A DNA stretch of 64,000 bases from assembly GCA_046482855.1 (NCBI GenBank), contig JAWOEH010000202.1:1-64000 (forward strand), given 5' to 3'. Positions 32,719-41,900 of this stretch are shown here, piece after piece. The position numbers and the translations under genes were made by a program. This stretch comes from CAYVSF01 sp046482855 (lineage in GTDB: Bacteria > Bacteroidota > Bacteroidia > Bacteroidales > UBA12077). The stretch's first letter is position 1; each line of letters opens with the position of its first letter. The notes under the pieces were generated by a model that saw nothing but the letters and a program-made list of their open reading frames with translations, did not search any database and was not told the origin of the DNA.

Positions 32719-34089
32719 TTACATGTTTTTTAAACTTTGAATCAATGGTTCAAAAGCTATTTTCTGCTGTTCTCCGGTAGTCATATTTTTCACGGAAAGA
32801 TCGCCTGTATTCATCTCTTCTTCTCCCACTATTACCACATAGGGAATGGCTTTCGCGTTGGCATAGCTCATCTGTTTCTTCATTTTTGCAGCTTTCGGAT
32901 AAAGTTCGCTATTAATGCCTTCTTTCCTCAACCTTTGAATCAAAGGGAGAATATATTGCGCCTCATCTTTCCCAAAATTAACGAATAACACTTTTGTTGA
33001 AGCGATAATCTCAGAGGGGAAACGCTCTAAAGCGTCCATAACATCATAAATCCTGTCGGCTCCAAAGGAAACACCAACGCCACTTACATCCTTTAACCCA
33101 AAAATACCGGTTAAGTCGTCGTAACGACCACCTCCACAAATGCTGCCCATTTCCGTTTCCAGGGCTTTTACTTCAAAAATGGCTCCGGTATAATAGTTTA
33201 AGCCTCGTGCCAGAGTCAGATCCAGTTCAATACGGCATTGCAAGTCCAACACCTCAAGGTAGTCAAGCATTTCTTCAAGTTCTTGTACCCCTTTCAGCCC
33301 GGCTTCACTAGTTGCAAGAAGATTTTTCAAATAGCGAACGGATTCATCAATAGTGCCTGAAAAAGCCAAAATCGGCTGTAATTTCTCAAGCGCTTCGGCA
33401 GAGAAATCCTGACTCCCTAATTCTTCAAGAACCTTATCTACACCAATTTTATCTAATTTATCAATGGCCACAGTAAGCGCCATAAATTTATCTGCAGCAC
33501 CAATGTACTCAGCAATCCCCTCCAGTACCTTTCGGTTGTTAACCTTTACGGCAACTCTCAGGTCCAATGCTTGAAAAACCTCATCAATAATCTGAATAAG
33601 CTCAACCTCATTCAACAGCCCATCGCTTCCAATAACATCTACATCGCACTGATAAAATTCTCGATAACGTCCTTTCTGAGGCTTATCGGCTCGCCAAACC
33701 GGTTGAATCTGGTAGCGCTTAAACGGAAAAGTGAGTGCATGCTGATGTTGTACAACGTAACGCGCAAAAGGAACCGTTAAATCATAGCGTAATCCCTTCT
33801 CGGCAATTTGAGAAGTAACAGCTGTTGTCGACGCATCTTGAAGGGCTGCTTGATCAACTTTCGATAAGTAATCGCCTGAATTCAGCACCTTAAATAATAA
33901 TTTATCGCCCTCGTCGCCATATTTGCCCAAAAGTGTAGACAACTTTTCCATGGCGGGTGTTTCAATGGGTGTATACCCGTATCGCTGAAATATATGTTGA
34001 ATCGTCTCGAAAATGTAATTTCGCTTCACCATCTCTTGTGGCGAAAAATCTCGCATACCTTTCGGGGTTCCGGGCTTATTTGCGGCCAT
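32719..34089 (-). CDS. hisS: Histidine--tRNA ligase
   Basis: A 456-residue class II aminoacyl-tRNA synthetase. Motif 2 lies near FRYDLTVPFARYV and RYQIQPVWRADKPQKGRYREFYQCDVD (about 100-135). The histidine-binding segments are ARGLNYYTGAIFEV (about 310) and CGGGRYDDL, and motif 3 is GVGVSFGADRI. A C-terminal anticodon-binding domain covers about 365-456. The ATG at 34,089 starts the conserved MAANKPGTPKGMRDF. A TATCTTTG -7 box lies at 34,114-34,121. The neighbouring hutH is also a histidine gene, but no regulatory link is visible. Confidence 0.95.
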   Translation of the reverse strand: MAANKPGTPKGMRDFSPQEMVKRNYIFETIQHIFQRYGYTPIETPAMEKLSTLLGKYGDEGDKLLFKVLNSGDYLSKVDQAALQDASTTAVTSQIAEKGLRYDLTVPFARYVVQHQHALTFPFKRYQIQPVWRADKPQKGRYREFYQCDVDVIGSDGLLNEVELIQIIDEVFQALDLRVAVKVNNRKVLEGIAEYIGAADKFMALTVAIDKLDKIGVDKVLEELGSQDFSAEALEKLQPILAFSGTIDESVRYLKNLLATSEAGLKGVQELEEMLDYLEVLDLQCRIELDLTLARGLNYYTGAIFEVKALETEMGSICGGGRYDDLTGIFGLKDVSGVGVSFGADRIYDVMDALERFPSEIIASTKVLFVNFGKDEAQYILPLIQRLRKEGINSELYPKAAKMKKQMSYANAKAIPYVVIVGEEEMNTGDLSVKNMTTGEQQKIAFEPLIQSLKNM

Positions 34090-34113
34090 AATTTGAGCGT
34101 TTTTTGTTTCGTG

Positions 34114-34121
34114 CAAAGATA
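34114..34121 (-). promoter_or_regulatory. Possible -7 box for hisS
   Basis: The minus strand reads TATCTTTG, matching TAnnTTTG, 25 bases before the hisS ATG; no -33 box is clear. Confidence 0.4.
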
Positions 34122-34151
34122 GAAATAAAATCAGAACCCCATAACCAACAA

Positions 34152-34177
34152 GGGCTGATGCGTATATACATCAGCCC
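34152..34177. repeat. 9-bp GC-rich hairpin upstream of hisS
   Basis: GGGCTGATG (34152-34160) pairs perfectly with CATCAGCCC (34169-34177) across an eight-base loop. It lies between the secreted-protein gene and the hisS promoter, both on minus. It may terminate transcription from the upstream gene. Confidence 0.55.
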
Positions 34178-34286
34178 CTATTTTATATGGGTGGGTTTCT
34201 CACTATTTCTTCCAGTCAATAATTTATGGCTCCTCCATCCTATCGAGAAAGGACTTCACCTGAACAACTGTTTAGGTGAATGAATC

Positions 34287-34322
34287 AACATGTTCAACTA
34301 TCAAATGATAGCTGAACATGTT
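34287..34322. repeat. 16-bp hairpin just after the stop of the secreted unknown protein
   Basis: AACATGTTCAACTATC (34287-34302) pairs with GATAGCTGAACATGTT (34307-34322), with one mismatch and a four-base AAAT loop. It begins 11 bases past the stop codon of the minus-strand gene. No T run follows, so it may act as an mRNA 3'-end stabiliser, or as a terminator together with the second hairpin at 34152-34177. Confidence 0.6.
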
Positions 34323-34332
34323 CTATGTGCCG

Positions 34333-35184
34333 TTATCTGGCCATTTTTTTAAGATCTTTTTCCAGCAGACCATCGGGACGCTTACCACGCACAATATTAT
34401 GTATATCAAAATAGTAAAATTTGGCATCCTCGGCCCCGATAATAATTTTGTAACAACGCGCTTTCAGCCGAGTGCCATAGGGCCCCACTTTATGCAGAAA
34501 CACGGCATTTTCCTCCCGGTTTTCAATGACCTCTTCAATCTCTTCCCGGCTGGCTAATTTTACACGATAAGGATAAACATCCTGAATTTTGGCCAATGTA
34601 TTTATGCTCTCCTCCAACTCATCCTGTACCAAATAGAGCGTTTTACTCTTAATATTTTTAATATTATCTTTATAATACTTAAATAAATCTTCGTCTACCA
34701 AGTCGGGGTTTTTCTTAAGAGTAAGCATATGATTTTGAAGAAAGCGAATCAGGGTTTCCAGCTTGTACACCCAATATTCTTCATCCACTTCGGTATAGCT
34801 CAGAGGAACGGCAACCAGGTCGGTCATATCTTCCCACTTATAAGTTTTATCCCCTAACATAAGGTTTAGAAAGTTATAACGCGTTTTTGTTTTATCTTTA
34901 TCAAACACCACCTGTGTCATCATAAGAAAAGCGTTATTCGGATCACGACGTAAACTCTCAAATTCGGTATGCGGAATAAACTCATACTCGCTAATAGTCC
35001 AATTATCTTTAATGGCTTGCTTTAATTTAAAGTTGTAACTGGAGATGGGATTATTCTCCAACACAACATAAGTTTTTTGCGTATTAAAAAAACGGGTTAC
35101 GTCGGCAGGTGTCGCTTCATGCTTTTGAGCGACCACTGAACTCGTAAGAAAAATAGCTAAAAGTATTGGCACAATTCGTTTCAT
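34333..35184 (-). CDS. Secreted protein of unknown function
   Basis: A 283-residue protein with a signal peptide (about 1-19, ending SVVAQ) and no other membrane segment. It has a charged helical middle (LYKYYKDNIKNIKSKTL-type, about 165-200) and the segment YGTRLKARCYKIIIGAEDAKFYYFD near 245. I do not recognise a domain. It stands alone between hisS and the divergent sensor gene. Its TAAATTTG box (35237-35244) fits a -7 element, and two hairpins follow it. Periplasmic location is inferred from the signal peptide and the lack of a lipobox. Confidence 0.7.
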   Translation of the reverse strand: MKRIVPILLAIFLTSSVVAQKHEATPADVTRFFNTQKTYVVLENNPISSYNFKLKQAIKDNWTISEYEFIPHTEFESLRRDPNNAFLMMTQVVFDKDKTKTRYNFLNLMLGDKTYKWEDMTDLVAVPLSYTEVDEEYWVYKLETLIRFLQNHMLTLKKNPDLVDEDLFKYYKDNIKNIKSKTLYLVQDELEESINTLAKIQDVYPYRVKLASREEIEEVIENREENAVFLHKVGPYGTRLKARCYKIIIGAEDAKFYYFDIHNIVRGKRPDGLLEKDLKKMAR

Positions 35185-35401
35185 AATGCTATAAGTGTTT
35201 AATGGATATTAACTTCTCTTGCGCTTGTATCGGGAACAAATTTACAAACTTCTTAAGCGATAATCACGTAGAAATAACGAATTCTGGATATAAGAGTTAC
35301 ATCTGTATGTTTTTTCCTTTTGTCGCTACAATTTCTTACCGGCTAAACTGAAGTATGCCTAATAATTACTAACTTTACGATTAAAAGAAACCAAATAACC
35401 G

Positions 35402-37150
35402 ATGAGGCAACTATTCGAACGCATTACCAACCATTTTTTATCACCGATACCACCAAATATTTTTGAATCGCGGGAAGATAAATTTATTTTATTTCGTCTG
35501 TTAAGTTATTCAGCCTTTATTATTACGCTGATCTTCTCAGGTATCAGTTTTGCCCAGCAGAATATGCTCATTGGGGGGTTGCTTGTTTTGGCTGCGTTAG
35601 GATTTTTAGTGAATTTATTTATACACAACGCGATAAAGAAAATAAAAAAGGCAACAGCAGGTTTTAATCTAATATTTATTGTATTGCTGCTCACCCTGTT
35701 TCTTTCTGGAGAGTTTAATTCGCAAGGATTGCTTCTGATGGCCTTCCTTCCTGTAAGTTTTGTTTTTACCTTAGAACAAAAACGAGCGATAAACCTCTCC
35801 TTCATTATGTTAGGTATTATTATACTGTGCTTTGCAATACCGGGCACTCCCTCCTTTTTTACTAATTTCAGTAGCAACAGCATCATTCTTTTTTTACTCC
35901 TGTATATCTTTCTGTTTTTAATGACTGCTACCTATGAGCATATCAAAATAAAAACCTTAAAAAATTACGGACATGCCTTAACCTCAGCTCAGCACGAAAC
36001 CCGCGAGAAGAAGGATTTTATTCAGAAGTTAAGTCACCAAATTCGCACTCCTTTAAACAACTTAGTAGTGGTTACCAAGTTGGTAAACACCAAGAACATG
36101 GATGAAAAACAACGCGACCTGATTGATACCATCCATGCCTCTACCAACAATCTGGTAAATATCGTGAATAATATTGCGGAGATTTCCGATATTGATATTC
36201 AGGAAAGCCAGGAAAATAACCAGTTCTTCAACCTCGAGTCAACGCTTAACAGTACCATAAGACTGTTTGCCGACAATAACACCAACCAAATCAGTTTTCC
36301 CATACGCTATGCACAACCTATAGACGTAATGCTGTATGGTGACGCTGTAAAACTTAAGCAGATCTTGCTCAATATAACAGAAGGAATATTGAAGTCCTCA
36401 AAGAGCGGAGAAAAGGTGATTCAAATAAATGTTAATAGCTCCTACACCGAAAAGGACACAATCTATATCTCTTTTGAATTAGTTACCCAAAACCTGATAC
36501 ATTTACCCGATGTAGAGCTGCTTGAAGGGGATAGTGCAAAAAAGATATCAGAAAAAGAGCGAAAAATTATGCATGCCCTCGATCTGCATATTGCCCGACG
36601 CATAATTAAATCCTTAGGCGGTGATTTTTACCTACATTATAGCCCTAATGAGTTCATTTGCGGTTTTTCTCTTCAATACGTCACCGGAAAAGAAACGACA
36701 CCAGAATCCGAGAGCAAGGTTAACACATTTGCCCCCTTACATAGCAAGCAAGAGGGCACAGGCATCAGTATTGAACAGGCCAATGTGTTACTTGTTGAAG
36801 ACAACCCCATAAACCAGAAAATCGTACTTTTAAGCTTAAAGAAACTGGTGAAAAATGTAGATGTAGCAAACAATGGGAAAGAGGCATTAGACAAATTCGG
36901 CTCCATAAAATATGATATTATTCTTATGGATATTCAAATGCCGGTGATGAACGGAATTGTCACCACACAAAAAATAAGAAGTATTGAAAAGAGTACCAAT
37001 TCCCACACCCCCATTATTGCCATCACTGCAAATGCCTTACTGGGCGATAAAGAAGAATGCCTGGCTGCAGGGATGGACGATTACATAAGCAAGCCCTTCC
37101 AAATTGAAACCCTTGTGGGAAAAATGGAAAACCAACTTGCAAAAGCTTAA
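35402..37150 (+). CDS. Membrane histidine-kinase-like protein with receiver domain; ATP-binding domain degenerate
   Basis: A 582-residue protein. An N-terminal membrane region of about six helices (30-185) is followed by a HisKA domain with His212 in LSHQIRTPLNN, a HATPase-like region (about 300-430) and a C-terminal receiver (about 455-580) with VEDN, phospho-acceptor Asp510 (LMDIQMP) and Lys in SKPF. The ATPase part is degenerate. The N box reads LLNITEGILK, with Gly in place of the metal-binding Asn, and no DxGxG box follows; only a trace of the last Gly motif (SLGG) remains. It may be phosphorylated by another kinase. The stop codon overlaps the opposite-strand mdtI stop. Confidence 0.85.
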   Translation: MRQLFERITNHFLSPIPPNIFESREDKFILFRLLSYSAFIITLIFSGISFAQQNMLIGGLLVLAALGFLVNLFIHNAIKKIKKATAGFNLIFIVLLLTLFLSGEFNSQGLLLMAFLPVSFVFTLEQKRAINLSFIMLGIIILCFAIPGTPSFFTNFSSNSIILFLLLYIFLFLMTATYEHIKIKTLKNYGHALTSAQHETREKKDFIQKLSHQIRTPLNNLVVVTKLVNTKNMDEKQRDLIDTIHASTNNLVNIVNNIAEISDIDIQESQENNQFFNLESTLNSTIRLFADNNTNQISFPIRYAQPIDVMLYGDAVKLKQILLNITEGILKSSKSGEKVIQINVNSSYTEKDTIYISFELVTQNLIHLPDVELLEGDSAKKISEKERKIMHALDLHIARRIIKSLGGDFYLHYSPNEFICGFSLQYVTGKETTPESESKVNTFAPLHSKQEGTGISIEQANVLLVEDNPINQKIVLLSLKKLVKNVDVANNGKEALDKFGSIKYDIILMDIQMPVMNGIVTTQKIRSIEKSTNSHTPIIAITANALLGDKEECLAAGMDDYISKPFQIETLVGKMENQLAKA

Positions 37151-37464
37151 GCTCCAACACGAAGCAGGACAATTGCCGAGAGTACACAAGCGATTCCCAG
37201 CTTTCCTCTAATTGACAAAGGTTGTTTAAGAAAAAAGTGCCCCATTATAGCTGTACCCAAAATTCCAATAGCTCCCCATGATGCATAGGCTATGGCCAAA
37301 TTCATGTACTGAATTGCTCGCTCCAGGAAAAAGAAAGCGGCTGCCACGCATATCAAAGCCCCAATTCCCGGTAAGGGTTTCCTAAACCCATGCGACATGG
37401 CTATTAAGCGATTCGCAAAAATATCCAAAACAGCAGCTAATATCACATATAGTATTTCTCTCAT
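37147..37464 (-). CDS. mdtI: Small multidrug resistance family transporter, MdtI-like
   Basis: A 105-residue, four-helix inner-membrane protein of the paired SMR type. The sequence NRLIAMSHGFRKP after helix 1 and YASWGAIGI in helix 3 resemble E. coli MdtI, which with MdtJ exports spermidine. The membrane carboxylate that is Glu14 in EmrE is Asp here (AAVLDIFAN). The start lies 5 bases after mdtJ, so the two are coupled. The stop overlaps the stop of the convergent sensor gene by 4 bases. Substrate is inferred only. Confidence 0.82.
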   Translation of the reverse strand: MREILYVILAAVLDIFANRLIAMSHGFRKPLPGIGALICVAAAFFFLERAIQYMNLAIAYASWGAIGILGTAIMGHFFLKQPLSIRGKLGIACVLSAIVLLRVGA

Positions 37465-37469
37465 TTTCC

Positions 37470-37787
37470 CTAAGCATCAAAGTTAATCAATAGGATTCCT
37501 ACAGCTGCCAGCACAATTCCTCCTATTTGGAGTAAGGATAAGTGTTCGTCAAACAAAAAATAAGAGACAACAGAAATAAGCAGCAAACCAGCGCCTTCCC
37601 AACTGGCAAAGGCTACTGCTATGGGAATTTTCTTAACCGCTCCTGATAAGAGGATATAGGAAAGAATAATTAACAGGTAAAATATCCACTGATGGGAGGA
37701 ATCCTGAAGTTGATTCCATTTCATAAATAAGGAACCCGCCACTTCACTAAAAATAGCAAGTGAAAGGAAAAACCATGCCTTGCGCAT
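37470..37787 (-). CDS. mdtJ: Small multidrug resistance family transporter, MdtJ-like
   Basis: A 105-residue, four-helix protein. It keeps the SMR Glu in FSEVAGSLFMKW and closely follows MdtJ in ILSYILLSGAVKKIPIAVAFASWEG and FLFDEHLSLLQIGGI. With the MdtI-like protein 5 bases downstream it should form an asymmetric heterodimer, the polyamine or drug exporter type. Two perfect palindromes (37831-37853) lie about 45-65 bases upstream, which suggests a regulated promoter. Confidence 0.85.
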   Translation of the reverse strand: MRKAWFFLSLAIFSEVAGSLFMKWNQLQDSSHQWIFYLLIILSYILLSGAVKKIPIAVAFASWEGAGLLLISVVSYFLFDEHLSLLQIGGIVLAAVGILLINFDA

Positions 37788-37830
37788 ATAAATATCATTT
37801 GTTATATAAATACAGAAATATCAACCACCC

Positions 37831-37853
37831 TCCTGTACAGGATCAGGCCTGAT
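37831..37853. promoter_or_regulatory. Two abutting 12-bp perfect palindromes upstream of mdtJI
   Basis: TCCTGTACAGGA (37831-37842) and ATCAGGCCTGAT (37842-37853) are each their own reverse complement and share one base. They lie 44-66 bases before the mdtJ ATG in a 228-base gap with no genes. They could be operator half-sites for a repressor; the factor is unknown. Confidence 0.5.
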
Positions 37854-37964
37854 ATCTCCTCATAGATGGTATTTTATAAAAATGATATAATGCTTATACA
37901 TGTCGCTCAATTTGAAGGCAAATATAGGACATTGGGACGCAAAAAAAAATGCCTTAAAACAGGA

Positions 37965-37990
37965 ATGGGAGAACAATTCGGTTCTCCCAT
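37965..37990 (-). terminator. Hairpin after the lipoprotein gene at 38,016
   Basis: ATGGGAGAAC (37965-37974) pairs perfectly with GTTCTCCCAT (37981-37990) across a six-base loop. It lies 26 bases past the stop of the minus-strand gene. The T run (plus A tract near 37941-37949) comes about 15 bases later rather than directly after, so termination is probable but not certain. Confidence 0.6.
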
Positions 37991-38015
37991 CAGAAAATTT
38001 AAATTCTTTTCAGCC

Positions 38016-38795
38016 TTATTTATCGAAAATACTAATGACTTCCCCTTTATGATTAGCAAACTTAATCACTAATTTATCCGGATATGTGAGCGCATAATCA
38101 ATGATTGTATTTCGCACTTCCGTTTCATTATCCCCCTTGTACTGAAAGTAGATGCCTTCAACATACCCATTGTCAGGGGGAGTTACATCCAACTCGCCAT
38201 CTTCCAGATCAAAAAAACCATAATATCCATCATTTAGAGCAGGAATTTCTATGGGTAACTGGTTCAGAGAATCCACAAAACTGGTCACCAAGCTTTCATT
38301 AGCGATATCGGAATAAGCAACAGTCCCCCAATACAACCCCTCAGGAATGCGATTTAAGGTATCGGTAAGTACATCAATTGAGGGATTATTGGTCATAGTA
38401 ATCACAAACAAGGAGTCCGATACTTCCAGGGTTCCTTCATTCAATTCATCATCGACTCGCAGTTCCAACTGATAGGTGCCTTCTTCCACCACAAAGAAAT
38501 CCTCAGAGTAAGCAGGGCCTTGCGTGCTTACACAACCATTGGGCACCATAATACCGGTATAATCAATGATAATGGTATCCTCTATCATCTGGGTTGTAGC
38601 AGCAAGCTGATAATTAGAGCAACTAAACACCTGTTCGGTTGTAGATAAAAGCATTAATGAATTTGGATCTGCCGAGACATTCTCATACATCTCTAACTGC
38701 ACATCCGATCCCACTACTGCTTTGTCTTTATCGTCATCGTTCAGACAAGAACTGAAAAACGGGATCAATAAGCTTAACAAAAGAATCTTTCGCAT
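38016..38795 (-). CDS. Lipoprotein of unknown function
   Basis: A 259-residue protein with signal MRKILLLSLLIPFFSSC (lipobox Cys about 17), followed by LNDDDKDK, an acidic stretch after the lipid-anchored Cys that resembles the surface-export signals of Bacteroidota. The rest is acidic and beta-rich, without a domain I recognise. ATG 38,795 is chosen; ATG 38,804 would add three residues. It lies between mdtJI and the propeller phosphatase, both on minus, but with gaps and a terminator-like hairpin, so it is probably transcribed alone. It may be exposed on the cell surface (inference). Confidence 0.7.
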   Translation of the reverse strand: MRKILLLSLLIPFFSSCLNDDDKDKAVVGSDVQLEMYENVSADPNSLMLLSTTEQVFSCSNYQLAATTQMIEDTIIIDYTGIMVPNGCVSTQGPAYSEDFFVVEEGTYQLELRVDDELNEGTLEVSDSLFVITMTNNPSIDVLTDTLNRIPEGLYWGTVAYSDIANESLVTSFVDSLNQLPIEIPALNDGYYGFFDLEDGELDVTPPDNGYVEGIYFQYKGDNETEVRNTIIDYALTYPDKLVIKFANHKGEVISIFDK

Positions 38796-38937
38796 AATAT
38801 TCATTTTCAATAAAGTAAGTTTTAATTTCTCATCAAATTTCAAACCATAAGCATGAAATTGTTATCTCTTTAAGGATGTTCCCATTACAAAAAGGGTTGC
38901 TTGCTTTGGTGAAATTTGTTTGTGGGGAACTATTTCA

Positions 38938-41900
38938 TTAAGCCTCCAATATCTTATGGGGCTCAAAACCAACAATCAGGATATCATCCACTTGTTCTTG
39001 TTCGCCCTGCCAATCGCGCAAACTTCTTTCCATATACGCTGCTTGCTGAGCCATCGGCAGTTTATGAATGGTAAGCAACAAGTGCCGGAATCGTCGGTAT
39101 TTATATTTTTTCCCTTCGGGTCCACCGAACTGATCTGCATACCCGTCAGTGAAAATATAGAATACATCACCTGGTTTAATAGGGATGGTGGTTTTAGTTA
39201 CTCTCTTTACCTCCTTCTCATCCATTAATCCTACTGAGAAGCGGTCCCCTTTAATTTCTTCAAGCTTGTTATCGCGGATGTAATACATGGGACGGAATGC
39301 TCCCGCATAATCAAGTGTTTGCTTCTGTTTGTCAATAACACATAATGCAATGTCCATGCCGTCGCGCAAACGAATATTGCTGTTCTCTTTCCCAAAGGTT
39401 ACAGCCACGCCTCGGTTCATTTCATAGAGAATTTTATCGGCTTCATCGATTCCTTGCACATCGGTAATATTTCGCAAAAGTTCAAATCCAATAATGGACA
39501 TAAAAGCACCAGGAACTCCATGTCCTGTACAGTCGACGACGGCAACAAAAGTCTTATCTCCTTGGCGGTTTACCCAGTAAAAATCACCACTTACAATATC
39601 TTTCGGTTGGTAGAGGATGAATGATTCGGGCACCACTTTTTTAAACAATTCATGTGAGGGCATCAGTGCCTCCTGGATGCGTTTTGCATAGGTTATACTA
39701 TCAGTAATGCTCTTATTCTTTATGGTTAGCTCCTCCTTCTGCTTGGCAACCTGATGGGCAATAAGTTGTTTTTCGCGAAGCTCGTAATTCATGTGACGCA
39801 AATTTCGCGTACGCCACTGTACCAATGCATAAATACTTAAAAAGAAAACCAATACATAGAGTATATACGCCACCTTTGTGCGCCAAATAGGCGTTTCAAC
39901 TATCAGAGGGAGGGCAGCTCCATCTTCATTCCAAACAAAATCACTGTTGGTACCCTTCACCCGAAAAACATATTGCCCGGGAGGCAAGTTAGAAAAAGAG
40001 GCATAGCGTCGAGTACCAATATCTATCCAATCATTCTCTAACCCTTCAAGCCTATAGGCATACCTGTTTTTTTCGGGTTCCGTAAAATCAAGTGAAGCAA
40101 ATTGTATGGTAATAAGATTCGTGCCATAAGGGATATGCAATGTATCAAGCAACTCTCCTCGGAGCTTTTCTCTGTTTTGCATAGATACAAGTTCAACCTG
40201 CCCGATAACGACTGGGGGAATATAACTATTTTTCGTAATGGAGTCGGGATAAAAAGCATTTAACCCATTAATCCCGCCGAAAAGCAATTCTCCATCAGAG
40301 GCTTTATAGGCAGCACCATGATTAAATTCATAGTCTTGCAAGCCGTCGGAGATATCATAGTCACTAAATTCAAGCGTATTGGTATTTAGACGAGACAGCC
40401 CCCGATTTGTACTTAACCACAACTCCCCGCTCTTACCGGGCAACACGGCATAAATAAGGTTATTCGGCAAGCCATCCTTTTCGGTAAACACTTTTATCTC
40501 ACCTGTTTTAGGATAATACCGATTAAGTCCACTAACAGTTCCAATCCATAAAGTCCCTGTTAACGAATCCTGATAAATCGATAGCACTTCACTGTTACTT
40601 ATACAATTATCGCAACCAGGAAGCGATTCTGATTTTAAATGAAGTTCTGATTCGCCCTGTAAATTAATCAGATTCATACCGTTCTCTGTCCCTACCCAAA
40701 CCTTGCCTCCTTCCACATGTGGCTCCAGGCAATAGACCAAATTGGCGGCAATGCTTGCAGAATCCTGGGCATTATGAAAAAAACTGTTAATACTATCCCC
40801 TTGCAATTTGTGCAGGCCATAACGTGTAGCAAACCAAATGCCACCTTGGCTATCTTCAGTTATCCCAAAAACGCGGTTACTTTTAAATAGTTTTGCATTT
40901 TGATTGCCAACAAGGCGCTTTATATTCCGATAATCATCGGTAAAGTTCACCCCATTCTGCGTACCAATCCAAAGACGTTCATTACTATCCTGGAAAAGGT
41001 AGTGAACAAAATTATTGGATAGCTGACTATTGGTTTCCCTATACCGAGTTACGTCATCCTGCATAGGATTATAAACGTGCAATCCGGCTCCCCAGGTGCC
41101 GGCCCAAATACGTTGATCTTTATCTTTAAAAATGGATCCAATATAATTATTCGAGAATAAAGGATTTCCTTGACTATCGGTATTATAAAGTGTAAACTTT
41201 CTACGGGCCCGGAAAATTTTAAAAAGCCCTTGCAGGGTACCCACCCACAAATTACCAGCATTATCTTCAGTAAATGAAGTAACCGTTGAGGCTAAAATGA
41301 TGTGCTCATTACCGAAGAATCGGTTCATGGGTAAAAACTGTTCCTTTGCTCTGTCAAATAGAAAAATACCCGCACTCGTACCAATCCAGAACTCCCCATT
41401 TCGATCTTCAATCATGGCATTGATAATATCGGTTCCGGGTTGCTCAGAAATATAATATCGATCAAAGGCATCGGCACGTCGATTGTATTTATTGAGCCCT
41501 TCACGCGTACCTATCCATAAATTTTTTTGGTTATCCTCATATACAGTGTTTATCCGGTTATTGCTAAGTGATGTCACATCGTCAGGTTGATGCAGATAGT
41601 GTTTGAATAACTCCAGTGACTTATCAAAAAAGTTCAGCCCATCCTTCGTTCCCACCCAGAGTTTTTCTTCACTGTCCTCAAGAAGAGCAAAATTGGTAAT
41701 TTCACTTACAAAATTAAAAATGTCATTATAGTGCTCATAGCATATGAACCGATCATATTCAGGAAGATATTTACATAAAAAATTAAGCGTTTTTACCCAT
41801 AAATGCCCCTGTTTATCAATGTAAACATGGTACACTTCATTTTCCGGAAGGGCATCAGGCAACAAAGGGTTGGCCAGGTATTGTTTAAAAATTCCCTCCT

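Noticed and set aside
35402..37150. Calling the degenerate kinase a pseudogene
   Set aside because: The frame is intact over 582 codons and the receiver and His motif are fully conserved, which fits altered function better than decay.
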